A stretch of DNA of 41,981 bases from Acidobacteriaceae bacterium (lineage in GTDB: Bacteria > Acidobacteriota > Terriglobia > Terriglobales > Acidobacteriaceae), in assembly GCA_003139795.1 (NCBI GenBank), contig PLGM01000331.1, positions 14,241-56,221 on the forward strand. The letters run 5' to 3'. Shown here one piece after another: positions 1 to 7,653 of the stretch (position 1 is the stretch's first letter; every line of letters begins with the position of its first letter). The notes beneath the pieces were generated by a model. That model had not been told where the DNA came from. It did not search any database and saw nothing but the letters and a program-made list of their open reading frames with translations. The translations under genes and the position numbers were made by a program.

Positions 1-801
1 GAAGTGGCGGCGCTGATTGTGGATCTTCACTTGCATCTGCTGCAGAAACGGGACGTGAAAGACCTGGCGCGGGCGGCTCAGATTACGCCCGCGGAGGCGC
101 ACGCCGGGGTGGACTTCATCCGCACCCTGGACCCCCGGCCGGGCCGGCTCTACAACCGCGAGCAGACGCGCCTGATCGAACCCGATGTGGTGTTTATCAA
201 GCGGGGCGCCGAGTGGGCGGTTTCAATGAATGAGGAGGACCTGCCCAGCCTGCGGCTCAGCCAGCGCTACCGGCGGATGCTGGTGGCGGAGAACACCGAC
301 AAAGAGGTCAAGGACTACGTGAAGGAGCGGTTCCGCTCCGCGATGCAACTGATGCGCAACATCGCGCAGCGGAAGAGCACCATTCTGCGGACTTGTGAAG
401 TTATCGTGCGCCGTCAGCAGGACTTTCTCGAGCAGGGCGTGGAAGCCTTGCGGCCGATGATGATCAAGGAAGTGGCCGAGGAGATCGGGGTTCACCCCTC
501 GACGGTGAGCCGTGCCGTGGCCAACAAGTATGCCCACACGCCGCAGGGGGTCATCGAGCTGCGCTTCTTCTTTTCCGAGGGTTCGAACGGGCCGGAGGGC
601 GCCGACACGCCCTTGTTGGTGCTGAAGCGCAAGGTGCGCAAGCTGATCGAGGAGGAGGATTCGCGCCATCCGCGGACCGACGACCAGCTGGCCGCGATGC
701 TGCAGGCCCAGGGGATTCAATTGACCCGCCGCACCGTGGCCAAGTACCGCGAGGACTTGGGGATTCCCTCCACGCACCAGCGGCGGCGGCGCGACCAGTG
801 A
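1..801 (+). CDS. rpoN: RNA polymerase sigma-54 factor RpoN, 3' part
   Basis: C-terminal portion of sigma-54, which directs RNA polymerase to -24/-12 promoters and needs an AAA+ activator. The reading frame is open from the window edge, so the start is outside. Visible are part of the core-binding region, the DNA-binding HTH segment (motif EIGVHPSTVSRA near residue 161 of the visible part) and the RpoN box as TRRTVAKYRE close to the C-terminus, which in the family recognises the -24 element. The protein ends with a basic tail (QRRRRDQ). In many bacteria rpoN is followed directly by hpf and rapZ; here hpf comes about 1.9 kb later because oppositely oriented sugar-degradation genes intervene. 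Identification is secure from the RpoN box. Confidence 0.97.
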   Translation, partial: EVAALIVDLHLHLLQKRDVKDLARAAQITPAEAHAGVDFIRTLDPRPGRLYNREQTRLIEPDVVFIKRGAEWAVSMNEEDLPSLRLSQRYRRMLVAENTDKEVKDYVKERFRSAMQLMRNIAQRKSTILRTCEVIVRRQQDFLEQGVEALRPMMIKEVAEEIGVHPSTVSRAVANKYAHTPQGVIELRFFFSEGSNGPEGADTPLLVLKRKVRKLIEEEDSRHPRTDDQLAAMLQAQGIQLTRRTVAKYREDLGIPSTHQRRRRDQ

Positions 802-849
802 GGGAACGACCGCTCGACCAGTCCAGCAAGCCGGGCTTGTTGATTGCGC

Positions 850-1023
850 TCAAGGCAGCGGCATGCGGGCAGGAGCGAGGGCGATACAACTTACCGTTGG
901 GACTTCAATAACTTCCTGTGGACGATCGGCGTCGAGCGGGTTGATGAGCATCAATTCCTGCGCAAACGCTCCCGGCGCCATGGGGACAAGCACGACTGCG
1001 ATCGATGCGCTGAAGATTCTCAC
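850..1023 (-). pseudogene. 5' remnant of a DUF4861-type secreted protein
   Basis: A GTG start at 1023, preceded by a GAAAGAGA-like ribosome site, lies 40 bp downstream of the GH105 stop on the same strand. It opens a signal peptide (hydrophobic stretch ending PGAFA, then QE) and the motif INPLDADRPQEVIEVP, which resembles the N-terminus of DUF4861 proteins. Those are often encoded beside GH105/GH88 enzymes in pectin-utilisation loci. After about 44 codons the resemblance stops and the frame closes at 850, so most of a protein expected to be several hundred residues is missing. The break falls near 880-895, under 100 bp from the rpoN stop. The family assignment is from memory of the motif; truncation is seen directly. 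Confidence 0.6.
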
Positions 1024-1063
1024 GCGATTCTCTTTCGTTATAACAACGGCACTGTGGCGCCAG

Positions 1064-2275
1064 TCAGCGTGCCAGCCGATCGACCTCCGACCCGGCCAAC
1101 AGGAAAGCTCCGGCGCCGAACACATAGCTTGAGGTTGCAGTGTAAGCTCCGGGAGCCGCTCCCACTGGCTGGATGCAGCCAAGGCGGCCATCCTCGTAAA
1201 TGTGCGACACAAGGCCAGCCCATGCTTTTTGGATAACAGGAAGATAGTGCGCGCGGTCGAGAATTCCCGCGTTGACGCCATAGGCGAGCGCATACACATA
1301 GAATGCGGAGCCGGAGTTTTCAGGCAGAGGATACGCCGATGCGTCGAGCAGTCCGGGCCGCCACAAGCCATCGCCGCCCTGGAGCGATGCAATCTCGCCG
1401 GCCATCTGCTGAAACTGAGCTACATACTTTGACCGGGACGGATAGTCGAGTGGCATCTCCGCCAGCACGCGAGCCAGGCCAGCCATCACCCAGCCGTTGC
1501 CGCGGGACCAGAAGAGTCCGCTGCCATTGGCCTCGTGCCTGGTGAGGAAGGTCGTATCGCGAAAGAAGAGATGGACACTCGGGTCGTAAAGGAGGTTGGA
1601 AGTGATCCACCACTGGTGGTCCATAAAATCAAGATACTTGCGGTCGCCCGTTATCCTGGCAAGCTTAGCCAGCACGGGCGGCGCCATGAACAGCGCGTCA
1701 CACCACCACCAGAGCGGCTTGTCCTTGTCGTCGGGCAATTGCATGGCCGTATCCATGCGCGCGCGCATGGGAGCAAGCATGGCGGGGTCATGGATGCGTC
1801 TATAGAGGTCCAGGTAGGTTTGTCCGGTGGCCTGGTCGTCTGCGTGGGCGAGGCGAGGACCCGGCTGCCAGTCGAACTTCTTTCCTATGCGCAACATGGC
1901 CTCGCGGTATTTTTTGCCACCGGCCGCATCGGGCACCGCCATGAACCCCGCATAGAGCGCGGCGTAGGTCCAATCCTGATCGAAGTCCGCCTCAGCACGA
2001 TTCAACTGCCAGTCTGCCACCTTGCGCATGGCACGGCGAACGTCGCGGCGCTTGAGCTTGCCTGAAAGGTCTGTGGCCAGTGGAAGCGCGATGGCAGGCG
2101 CATCTCCTACCGATGGCTGCCTGGCCGGGGCAGTGATTTGCCCTTGGAGGACGGAGGTGGTGCAGAGAAGAACGTCTGCAAAGGCGGTGCAGAATCGGCT
2201 GGCTTTGAGGTTCCATTGGCGAGCGGTGCAGCCGCCGAATTGGACGGGCTCGGAGGGCATAAGGGCAATATTCAT
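1064..2275 (-). CDS. GH105 unsaturated rhamnogalacturonyl hydrolase
   Basis: Member of the Glyco_hydro_88/105 (YteR/YesR) family, which removes the unsaturated uronic acid from oligosaccharides made by pectate or rhamnogalacturonan lyases. Recognisable motifs are HADDQATGQTYLDLY, the tryptophan-rich WWWCDALFMAPPVLAKL, GLFWSRGNGWVMAGL and the C-terminal GSAFYVYALAYGVNAG, giving the (alpha/alpha)6 barrel pattern. The ATG at 2275 has GGAGAGG nine bases upstream; an ATG at 2284 abuts that site and is less likely. A weak hydrophobic stretch after residue 25 (FCTAFADVLLCTTSVLQG) may be a signal peptide. It sits alone on the minus strand between rpoN and hpf, followed by a truncated DUF4861-like start, so it looks like the surviving part of a larger pectin operon. 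Confidence 0.88.
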   Translation of the reverse strand: MNIALMPSEPVQFGGCTARQWNLKASRFCTAFADVLLCTTSVLQGQITAPARQPSVGDAPAIALPLATDLSGKLKRRDVRRAMRKVADWQLNRAEADFDQDWTYAALYAGFMAVPDAAGGKKYREAMLRIGKKFDWQPGPRLAHADDQATGQTYLDLYRRIHDPAMLAPMRARMDTAMQLPDDKDKPLWWWCDALFMAPPVLAKLARITGDRKYLDFMDHQWWITSNLLYDPSVHLFFRDTTFLTRHEANGSGLFWSRGNGWVMAGLARVLAEMPLDYPSRSKYVAQFQQMAGEIASLQGGDGLWRPGLLDASAYPLPENSGSAFYVYALAYGVNAGILDRAHYLPVIQKAWAGLVSHIYEDGRLGCIQPVGAAPGAYTATSSYVFGAGAFLLAGSEVDRLAR

Positions 2276-2509
2276 TTTTCTCATCCTCTCCGGCTCCCAC
2301 GGAATGCGGCCATCGGGATTCGCAATCAAAACTAAACGATCGAAGGCGCCCTGTCCATGGAAGGCATGGTTTGCGTCTGAATAGGAGGATGCTGCGCGAG
2401 CGAAGGGAGCCAATAGGACTTGAGAAGGAGGGATCGGCAGGCGGCGTCTGCCGGCTGCGGGTCCTGGAGCGGGCCGGGAAGGATTTCCAGGGTGCGTGGC
2501 CGCGGATTC

Positions 2510-2539
2510 TTCTCATCCAGCTGATTCTCGGCATATACT
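2510..2539 (+). promoter_or_regulatory. candidate promoter for hpf
   Basis: TTCTCA (2510-2515) and TATACT (2534-2539) are separated by 18 bp, about 160 bp upstream of the hpf start. The -10 is good and the -35 poor. I saw no convincing -24/-12 sigma-54 site in 2276-2697. Confidence 0.3.
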
Positions 2540-2697
2540 GACCTGTCTCTACCTCGAATTTGAAAGCCGGTCTGGTGATCCGGCATTCGAGATACGGCGA
2601 CAGCAATGCGCAGTTCAACGCAGTTGAACAACGGATGAAGAATCCGAAACACTCCAGCCGAAAGACATGCTGGAATGACGAGGAGCGGAGGCTGACC

Positions 2698-3327
2698 ATG
2701 GAAGTGGAGTTCACCGCCAGACAAGTGAAGATCTCCAAGGCGCTACGCACGCTGGCCGAGGAGGGGATGGAACGTATTGCCCGCATTCTGGGCAAGACCG
2801 CGCGCGCCAGCATCACCTTCAGCGCGCAAAGGCACATGCAGATCGTGGAGCTGACCGTCCAGGTGCGGCTGCAGACGATTGCGGCCACCGGCAACGCCGA
2901 CACCCTGGATGCGGCACTGCGGGAGGCGATGGAGCACGCCGAGAACCAGGCGCGGCGCTACCGGGACCGGCGGCTGGAACGTAAACGGCTGCCCAAGGAA
3001 GAAAAGGTGCTGACGGCGCCCCCGGTGGCCCGGCCCAAGTCTCGCGCCGCCCAGCCGCCTGCCGACGCCGGCGAGGGGAAGCCTGCCCCTGGGAAGGCCC
3101 GCGCGTCGATCGCCGTGCACTCATTTCCCAACCGCGCCACGGTGGTCGAGCCGCACATTCTCAAGAGCGCCGAAGCGATTTCCCTGCGGCCGATGACCAT
3201 CGAAGAGGCCGTGAAGGACGCGGAGTTTCGCGATCGCGACCTGCTGATCTTCCGCAATCCTTCCGGGGAGATGTTTGTGCTCCATCGCCGCCGCGACGGG
3301 CAGATGGAACTGGTGGAGATTCCTTAA
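2698..3327 (+). CDS. hpf: long ribosome hibernation promoting factor
   Basis: Long-form HPF of about 209 residues. The N-terminal S30AE domain (about residues 1-100, starting MEVEFTARQVKIS) binds the 30S decoding region. A low-complexity Pro/Ala/Lys linker follows (about 100-145). The C-terminal domain (about 150-209, motif RPMTIEEAVKDAEF then LLIFRNPSGEMFVLHRR) dimerises to make 100S ribosomes in the long-HPF family. The ATG at 2698 has GGAG about nine bases upstream; the frame extends further upstream but that stretch looks non-coding. Position after rpoN and before the c-di-GMP-type gene and rapZ matches the usual rpoN-hpf-rapZ neighbourhood, apart from the GH105 insert. Confidence 0.94.
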   Translation: MEVEFTARQVKISKALRTLAEEGMERIARILGKTARASITFSAQRHMQIVELTVQVRLQTIAATGNADTLDAALREAMEHAENQARRYRDRRLERKRLPKEEKVLTAPPVARPKSRAAQPPADAGEGKPAPGKARASIAVHSFPNRATVVEPHILKSAEAISLRPMTIEEAVKDAEFRDRDLLIFRNPSGEMFVLHRRRDGQMELVEIP

Positions 3328-3821
3328 GAGCAATTTCAGGGTTAATGGGACGTGGCGGAGGGCCGGCAGGGCGGCTTTTACTTGAACCCCACGGACGAAG
3401 ACCTGTCCGTGGGGGCCGAGGTGGTGAAAGAGCCACTTGAGTTCATTGGCCCCCTTGCGGCAGCCCTCAATTGCTGTTGCCGTTTCGAATATCGCGATTT
3501 CGATTGCAGCCGGAACGCCTGACCCCTTGGTGTGCGCTGCCGGGACGGCTGGTTCCGGTGCGGCAGGCCGGTCATTGCCCGGTATTCGCTCTTCCCGTTT
3601 TGAACTTGTGATTTGCGCCCGAGCGCAGGGTGGAATTGTGCCCGCAAACGAGACATCCTGCGGACTTTGGTTGCACCGAATGTCCCGGTTTAGGGGATGG
3701 AGGCCGGGCCGTTTCCGGCCTACGATTTTGGATATGGCTGTGCTGATCTGGAAGGCTGCGATCGAGCGGCAAGATACCACTGGAGTCGGGGATCGACGCG
3801 GTTCTCAGGGAGACGACGAGC
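3328..3821. other. 494-bp intergenic stretch without a clear gene
   Basis: Lies between hpf and the PAS-GGDEF-EAL gene. Open frames on both strands look like non-coding composition. A 22-codon minus-strand frame (3446 to 3378) starting MNSSGSF has an AAGGGGG ribosome-like site and overlaps the hairpin at 3387-3414; I cannot tell whether it is real. No promoter stands out. Confidence 0.5.
3387..3414. repeat. perfect 10-bp inverted repeat (hairpin)
   Basis: CCCCACGGAC and GTCCGTGGGG are separated by 8 nt (GAAGACCT), about 60 bp after the hpf stop. There is no T-tract on either side, so it is not a classical intrinsic terminator. It may be an mRNA 3'-end structure or a repeat unit. Confidence 0.7.
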
Positions 3822-5876
3822 TTGAATCTGCCGGAAAACTCTGACTCCGTCCAACAGCAGGAGATCCTCGACGCGCTGCCGGTTCTGGTTTTTCTGGAGC
3901 GGGCAGGCAGGGTGGTCTACGCCAATACGGAGGCGCGGCAGATGCTGAGCCTGGGCGAAGACGAGTGGATCCAGCGCCCGGTCGAAGACGTTTTGTGGGG
4001 ACTGTTTCCGGGTACGGCCGAGCCACAGACGCTTCTGCTCGCAACCAGGCGGAGCAGCCCGTTCCATGCCACGCTGCCGGCCAGAAATGGGCGCCTGGTG
4101 CCGGTCGAAGGCACCTACAGCATTCTGAATGCGGAACTGCGCCAGGCGGTGATTGTGGCTCATCCCAGTGGACGGGCGCGGGCGCCGAAGTCGCGGCTGA
4201 TAGAGGATGTGCTGGCCAGCATTCCCGAGGCGGTGGTGATCGAGCATGGCAGCCATGTGCTGTACACCAATCCGGCCTTTACTGAGATGTTCGGTTACAC
4301 CGCGGAGGAAGCGAGCGGCGGAGAACTTCGGGAACTGATCGTGCCGGAGACGCGCCAGCACGAGCTTGCCATGCTGGAAAAGAGAGTGGATCGGCAGGGC
4401 CGCGCCAGCATCGAGACGGTGCGTATGAACAAGGACGGCGAGCTGGTGGATGTTGCCCTGGTGATTGGGCCGTTGCGGGTGGACGGCGCCAGTGTGGGCT
4501 ACGTGCTGAGCTTCCGCGACATTGGCGAGCGCAAGCAGTTGGAAGCCAAGCTGCAGCACGATGCGATGTACGACGTGCTCACGGGACTGGCCAACCGCGC
4601 GCTGTTTCTAGATCGGCTAACCCTGGCGCTATCGCGCAGCTCGCGGCGGCGGGACCAGGGATGCGGCGTGCTGATTCTCGACCTGGACCGCTTCAAGGAG
4701 ATGAACGATGCGCTGGGCCGCGCCGCGGGCGATGTTCTGCTGGAAGCGGTGGCCGATCGGCTGAGCGCGTCGCTGCGTCCGCAGGACTCGGCTTGCCGGA
4801 TGGGCGGCGACAAGTTTGCCGTGCTGGTGGAAAACTTGCTGGACGGCGGCGACCTGGAGGTGGTGGCTAGCCGCATTGTGCATGCGATGGACCGGCCGTT
4901 TGAGATTTTTGGGAACTTTGTCAGGGTCAGCGCCAGCATGGGCGCGGCCATGGCCGGACCGGAACACACCAGCGCCGAGGTGCTCGTCCGGGGCGCGGAT
5001 TTTGCCATGTGCCGGGCCAAGCAGGATGGGGGCGCGCGTTTCGAGGTCTTCGACAAGCACCTGGAAATGCCCTCCAAGAAAAGCCATCAGGAGCCGGAGC
5101 GGGAGCTGCGCCGGGTGCTGGACAAGCGGCAGTTCGAAGTCTGGTATCAGCCCATCTACCGGCTCGATGGCGGCCAACTGGAGGGCTTCGAGTCCCTGTT
5201 GCGTTGGCGCCGGCCAGACGGCTCGGTGGACAGTTTCCGCAACCTGCTCTGCGTGGCCGAGGATACCGGGCTCTCGATTACTGTGGGCCGGGAGACGATC
5301 GATACCGTGTGCAGACAGTTGCGGAGCTGGGACGAAGGTGTGTCGCAAAACGACCTGACCCTGACCATCAACGTGACCGAGCGGCAGTTCTACCATCCCG
5401 AAATGGTGACGCAGTTGAAGAAGGCGCTGGCGGCCAACGCGGTCGATCCCTCGCGGCTGCTATTTGAGGTAGCGGAGACCACGCTGAACCAGAACCCCGA
5501 TGCGGCTTTGGGCATTCTTGAGCGCATGGCGGAGTGCAGTGTGCGCATTGCGGTAGACAACTTCGGCTTCAGCCTGGCGCCGCTCGGTCATCTGCTGAAG
5601 ATGCCCATCGATGTGGTGAAGATTGCCCCCAAGCTGACCATGGCCGCGACTTCCACAGGCCGCCAGCCGGCGATGCTGGAGTCGCTGATCCATCTGGGCC
5701 GCTCGCTGGGGATGCAGGTGATTGCGCAGGGGATCGAGACCCCAGAGCAACTGGACGCGCTGTGCCGCATGGGTTGCGAATTGGGCCAGGGCCACCTGCT
5801 GTCGTATGCGCTGGAGCCGGCGCGGGCGGCGAAACTGGCGGGACTGGGACGGTGGGCGCTGGCGCGGGGAGCCTGA
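3822..5876 (+). CDS. PAS-PAS-GGDEF-EAL protein with degenerate active sites
   Basis: Predicted cytoplasmic c-di-GMP family regulator, 684 residues, no membrane segment. Order: PAS-like (about 12-115), PAS (about 125-240), GGDEF (about 250-410), EAL (about 430-675). The GGDEF signature is GGDKF (328-332), so the acidic fourth residue needed for cyclase activity is Lys. The I-site RxxD is intact as RPQD (319-322), five residues upstream. The EAL motif is ESL (457-459); the second Asp of DDFG is Asn (N580), KID is KIA, and the glutamate of AEGVE is Gln (Q636). Both activities are therefore probably lost, suggesting a c-di-GMP receptor or protein-interaction role. The TTG start at 3822 has AGGGAG nine bases upstream. 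It ends 29 bp before rapZ and is probably cotranscribed. Confidence 0.9.
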   Translation: MNLPENSDSVQQQEILDALPVLVFLERAGRVVYANTEARQMLSLGEDEWIQRPVEDVLWGLFPGTAEPQTLLLATRRSSPFHATLPARNGRLVPVEGTYSILNAELRQAVIVAHPSGRARAPKSRLIEDVLASIPEAVVIEHGSHVLYTNPAFTEMFGYTAEEASGGELRELIVPETRQHELAMLEKRVDRQGRASIETVRMNKDGELVDVALVIGPLRVDGASVGYVLSFRDIGERKQLEAKLQHDAMYDVLTGLANRALFLDRLTLALSRSSRRRDQGCGVLILDLDRFKEMNDALGRAAGDVLLEAVADRLSASLRPQDSACRMGGDKFAVLVENLLDGGDLEVVASRIVHAMDRPFEIFGNFVRVSASMGAAMAGPEHTSAEVLVRGADFAMCRAKQDGGARFEVFDKHLEMPSKKSHQEPERELRRVLDKRQFEVWYQPIYRLDGGQLEGFESLLRWRRPDGSVDSFRNLLCVAEDTGLSITVGRETIDTVCRQLRSWDEGVSQNDLTLTINVTERQFYHPEMVTQLKKALAANAVDPSRLLFEVAETTLNQNPDAALGILERMAECSVRIAVDNFGFSLAPLGHLLKMPIDVVKIAPKLTMAATSTGRQPAMLESLIHLGRSLGMQVIAQGIETPEQLDALCRMGCELGQGHLLSYALEPARAAKLAGLGRWALARGA

Positions 5877-5905
5877 GCCGCGCCCCGCGGTGTAGGATGA
5901 TGCTC

Positions 5906-6826
5906 ATGACGCCCCCGAAACCGGCTACCCAGCCGCCAGCGCCCGCCAAGGGCGCCAGCAACTTCAAGAAGCCGGACAAGGAACTGGTGATCGTCACCGG
6001 AATCTCCGGCGCGGGCAAGGCATCGGCACTCAAGGCGTTTGAGGACCTGGGCTTTCACGCCGTGGACAACCTGCCCCTGGAGTTGCTCAAGGAGTTTTCC
6101 GGGCTGGTGGACAAGTCCGCCGAGGTGGAGAGGGCAGCCATCGTGGTGGACGTTCGCGAGGGCGCTACGCTGGACCGCCTCCCGGAGATCCTCAAAAGCG
6201 TAAGGAAGCTTCTGCCCACACGGGTGGTCTTTCTGGACGCGCAGGACGCGGTGCTGGTGCGGCGCTACTCCGAGACCCGCCGGCCTCACCCTCTGGGCCG
6301 GTCGGAGACGGTTTCGCGCTCCATCGTGGAAGAGCGGCAACTGCTGGACCCCATCCGCAATGTAGCGGACACGCTGATCGACACGTCGAACTTCAACGTG
6401 CATGAACTGCGCGCCCACATTCTCGACCGCTTCGGCCACGAGGACCAGGCCAAGCAACTGCTGGTCTCCTGCCTGAGCTTTGGCTTCAAGAATGGCGTGC
6501 CGCTGGACGCGGATATGGTCTTCGATGTCAGGTTCCTGCCCAATCCCCACTTTGTGCCGGAGTTTCGCAAGCTTACTGGCCTCGACCCTCAGGTGGCTGC
6601 CTTTGTGCGGAAGTTTCCGCAGACCAGGGAGTTTCTGGCGCGTGTGACCAACCTGATGCTTTACCTGCTGCCGCACTACGTGGAGGAGGGAAAAAGCTAC
6701 CTGACCGTGGCCTTCGGCTGCACCGGCGGCCAGCACCGCAGCGTGATGATGGTCGAGGAGATAGCCAAGGAACTCAAGCGCTCCGGCTACCAGGTGAAGG
6801 CGCTGCACCGGGATATACCGCGGTGA
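5906..6826 (+). CDS. rapZ: RapZ/YvcJ nucleotide-binding protein
   Basis: RNase adapter RapZ family, about 306 residues. In enterobacteria RapZ delivers the sRNA GlmZ to RNase E and controls GlmS; in Firmicutes the homologue YvcJ is a nucleotidase. The N-terminal P-loop is GISGAGKA (residues 32-39), with Ala where Walker A normally has Ser/Thr. It is followed by the family motif ALKAFEDLGFHAVDNLP. The C-terminal domain shows the conserved VAFGCTGGQHRSV and ends KALHRDIPR. The ATG at 5906 has an AGG about nine bases upstream; ATGs at 5897 and 5900 are alternatives. A Pro/Lys-rich extension of about 20 residues precedes the P-loop. It belongs to the rpoN/hpf region and lies close behind the degenerate GGDEF-EAL gene. 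Confidence 0.95.
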   Translation: MTPPKPATQPPAPAKGASNFKKPDKELVIVTGISGAGKASALKAFEDLGFHAVDNLPLELLKEFSGLVDKSAEVERAAIVVDVREGATLDRLPEILKSVRKLLPTRVVFLDAQDAVLVRRYSETRRPHPLGRSETVSRSIVEERQLLDPIRNVADTLIDTSNFNVHELRAHILDRFGHEDQAKQLLVSCLSFGFKNGVPLDADMVFDVRFLPNPHFVPEFRKLTGLDPQVAAFVRKFPQTREFLARVTNLMLYLLPHYVEEGKSYLTVAFGCTGGQHRSVMMVEEIAKELKRSGYQVKALHRDIPR

Positions 6827-6946
6827 GTCAGCGAGCCAGCGAGCCGGCGACTGAGCAAGTTAGAGGGTCATAATGCTAGAGAGTCAGCGAGTCGGCGAGT
6901 CGGCAGGTTAGCGAGTCAGCAGGTTAGCAGGTCAGTAAGTCGGCGT
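6827..6946. repeat. 15-unit degenerate 8-nt tandem repeat
   Basis: Begins at the base after the rapZ stop. Read in strict 8-nt register the units are GTCAGCGA, GCCAGCGA, GCCGGCGA, CTGAGCAA, GTTAGAGG, GTCATAAT, GCTAGAGA, GTCAGCGA, GTCGGCGA, GTCGGCAG, GTTAGCGA, GTCAGCAG, GTTAGCAG, GTCAGTAA, GTCGGCGT. The consensus is about GTYRGCRR. The register holds through poorly conserved units 4-7. The array fills almost the whole gap between two convergent genes. Units are too short and variable for CRISPR. Confidence 0.9.
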
Positions 6947-6954
6947 TCTGGCGC

Positions 6955-7653
6955 TCACGCCACAGGATGCGTGTAATAAAGAACCCCATCGGGCCATGCG
7001 CCGGGATGGTTCTCGAAACCTGTTCTGACGTTGGTCTTGTTGTGGTTGTGTTCGCCGGCCTGGATGATCTCCGGGCCGTTCTCCTCGAATGTTCCCTGGG
7101 ACTTCTGCGACGGGCGAACGATGGCAATGTGTCCGGGCACATGTCTGTTGGGATTCTGGTAGAGCGCCAGTACAAGACTGCCCTGGTTCGCCAGCCGCTG
7201 TGCCTCAAGCATATTGGAAACCCTGCGCCATCCGGCCTTTGATCCCGCCTCATCGGCCAGCCAATCGGCTTGCGCGTTGGCCAGCAGGATCTGTCCGTGC
7301 TCAGGCGGGCGGAGAAGATACACGCCCAGCCGCTTGGCGGCCGCTGCCGCGAAGGCGCTGCAGTGGGTATGGTTTCCGGGTCCCTCGTCTTCGGCGCCCT
7401 TGTCCGGTTCCCCGGTCTCCCAGTTCACATGCTCGTGCGCCAGCCACAGGAACTCGACATTCATGCTGTCGAGCGTGGAAGCAAGCCGTTCGCCGGCGGG
7501 AGTGACCGGTCCGCAGCAGGGTGTGTGCTGCTTTTCAGGGGTGGCCTGGATTGTCTGCGGGCGCAGGGTTGAGCCCAAAAACACGCAACAGAAAGCCAGC
7601 GAGGCGAGGACTGCGAAGCGGAGAGGTTTGCGCACGGACGGGTGTCCTTTCAT
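6955..7653 (-). CDS. secreted NlpC/P60- or CHAP-like hypothetical protein
   Basis: About 232 residues. The ATG at 7653 overlaps the stop of the upstream hydrolase gene as ATGA, implying translational coupling. The N-terminus (MKGHPSVRKPLRF then a hydrophobic stretch LASLAFCCVFLGSTL) is a signal peptide or anchor. The body has a candidate cysteine in NHTHCSAFAAAAAKRLG and a candidate histidine in PGHIAIVRP, a Cys...His spacing seen in papain-fold NlpC/P60 and CHAP amidases; that relationship is inference from the pattern. A longer frame to 7749 has no support because it runs into the upstream gene. It is the last gene of a three-gene minus-strand set with a hydrolase-like protein and a membrane acyltransferase, hinting at an envelope-modification role. 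Confidence 0.72.
   Translation of the reverse strand: MKGHPSVRKPLRFAVLASLAFCCVFLGSTLRPQTIQATPEKQHTPCCGPVTPAGERLASTLDSMNVEFLWLAHEHVNWETGEPDKGAEDEGPGNHTHCSAFAAAAAKRLGVYLLRPPEHGQILLANAQADWLADEAGSKAGWRRVSNMLEAQRLANQGSLVLALYQNPNRHVPGHIAIVRPSQKSQGTFEENGPEIIQAGEHNHNKTNVRTGFENHPGAWPDGVLYYTHPVA

Noticed and set aside
2276-2697. sigma-54 (-24/-12) promoter for hpf
   Set aside because: Looked for TGGCAC-N5-TTGC-like spacing because rpoN is adjacent, but found no acceptable match.
3387-3414. intrinsic terminator for hpf
   Set aside because: The hairpin is strong but no T-tract follows on the plus strand.
3121-3780. 219-codon minus-strand frame across hpf and the following gap
   Set aside because: Half of it is antisense to hpf; the remainder shows no recognisable domain.
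5588-6808. 406-codon minus-strand frame over rapZ
   Set aside because: Shadow of rapZ and the GGDEF-EAL gene; no motif.
6827-6946. CRISPR array
   Set aside because: The repeat unit is 8 nt with no spacers, and no cas genes are nearby.
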